This document shows positions 31,828 through 31,912 of a stretch of DNA of 31,912 nt, piece by piece. Within the stretch, counting starts at the first letter, position 1. Each line of letters begins with the position of its first letter. Under the pieces are notes generated by a model. The model was given only the letters and a program-made list of their open reading frames with translations, did not search any database and had not been told where the DNA came from. A program made the translations under genes and the position numbers. The stretch comes from JAICWY01 sp964531205. Its GTDB lineage: Bacteria > Vulcanimicrobiota > Vulcanimicrobiia > Vulcanimicrobiales > Vulcanimicrobiaceae. The stretch is taken from NCBI GenBank assembly GCA_964531205.1, contig CAZHGH010000032.1, positions 1 through 31,912 on the forward strand, written 5' to 3'.

Positions 31828-31912
31828 GTGAAGCGCATCGTCATTCTGGGTGGCGGGTTTGCGGCTATCGCCTGCGCGCACCGGTTAGAGCAACGGCTGC
31901 GGCCGGACGAAG
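31828..31912 (+). CDS. Start of an NDH-2-like FAD/NAD-dependent oxidoreductase (3' partial)
   Basis: The frame is open to the right edge. Its first residues (VKRIVILGGGFAAIACAHRL) form a Rossmann dinucleotide-binding motif of the GxGxxG type as found in type II NADH dehydrogenases and related pyridine nucleotide-disulfide oxidoreductases; here the second and third glycines are shifted or replaced by Ala, as is common in the GGGFAG variants. GTG 31828 places the motif at the usual position next to the N-terminus. An in-frame ATG at 31762 would add a basic 22-residue extension and cannot be excluded. It diverges from the sensor operon. Only 28 residues are visible, so the exact enzyme is uncertain. 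Confidence 0.7.
   Translation, partial: MKRIVILGGGFAAIACAHRLEQRLRPDE

Noticed and set aside
1..31912. CRISPR arrays, insertion sequences, tRNA or rRNA genes, attachment sites
   Set aside because: No regularly spaced direct repeats, transposase motifs, terminal inverted repeats or recognisable RNA-gene sequences were seen on either strand; the PTPSP-coding repeats at 14730-15020 are protein low-complexity, not an array.

Overview
This window looks like chromosomal DNA from a moderately GC-rich, diderm (outer-membrane-bearing) bacterium. The outer-membrane evidence is direct: a chaperone-usher pilus with an usher, a TolC-type channel with its periplasmic adaptor, a stalk-domain protein ending in a predicted beta-barrel, and several lipoproteins. 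Genes are tightly packed, with many ATGA/TTGA/TAGTG overlaps and frequent GTG and TTG starts. Copper-amine-oxidase-N stalk domains, Thr/Pro-rich tails and tandem dipeptide-binding lipoproteins resemble what I know of Candidatus Eremiobacterota (WPS-2) and related poorly cultured phyla. That placement is inference; no rRNA or tRNA lies in the window to test it.

Layout. (1) 3-377 is the end of a membrane protein cut by the window edge. (2) 491-6084 (+) is an archaic (Csu-like) chaperone-usher pilus operon: three secreted SCPU-domain pilins, a small unknown secreted protein, a PapD-like chaperone, an usher, and a last SCPU protein that lacks an N-terminal donor-strand extension and so looks like the tip. 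(3) 6094-13479 (-) is a five-gene run: a nitrilase-superfamily hydrolase with a degenerate second half, a Tat-exported YncE-like beta-propeller, a phosphodiester glycosidase, TldD and a TldE/PmbA partner. (4) 13614-15029 (+) holds two tandem paralogues of an unrecognised secreted family sharing a DEYFGR-x-KMS-x-LGI motif, ended by a clear terminator. (5) 15077-15455 (-) holds one or two small membrane-protein ORFs. (6) 15600-17081 (-) encodes the stalk/barrel protein, preceded by a strongly structured leader that could hold a pseudoknot. Upstream of it on the same strand is an FlK-like thioesterase (17252-17668).

(7) 17792-27137 (+) is an apparent six-gene operon: an efflux adaptor lipoprotein, a TolC-like outer-membrane protein, then four consecutive paralogous peptide-binding (SBP_bac_5) lipoproteins with 0-4 nt junctions. 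No inner-membrane pump or ABC permease accompanies them. (8) 28462-31726, followed by GT87 at 27062-28462 (-), is a four-gene overlapping operon: a PDZ/multi-TM/GAF sensor-like protein, an M50 site-2-type protease, an unknown cytoplasmic protein and a GT87-type membrane glycosyltransferase whose 3' end overlaps the last peptide-binding gene in antisense. (9) The right edge starts an NDH-2-like FAD/NAD oxidoreductase.

Most of the window therefore serves the cell envelope: surface fibres, outer-membrane structure, peptide capture and efflux, intramembrane proteolysis and glycan transfer. The least explained parts are the DEYFGR family, the pump-less adaptor/TolC/4xSBP operon, the structured leader, and the TldDE/phosphodiester-glycosidase/nitrilase operon.
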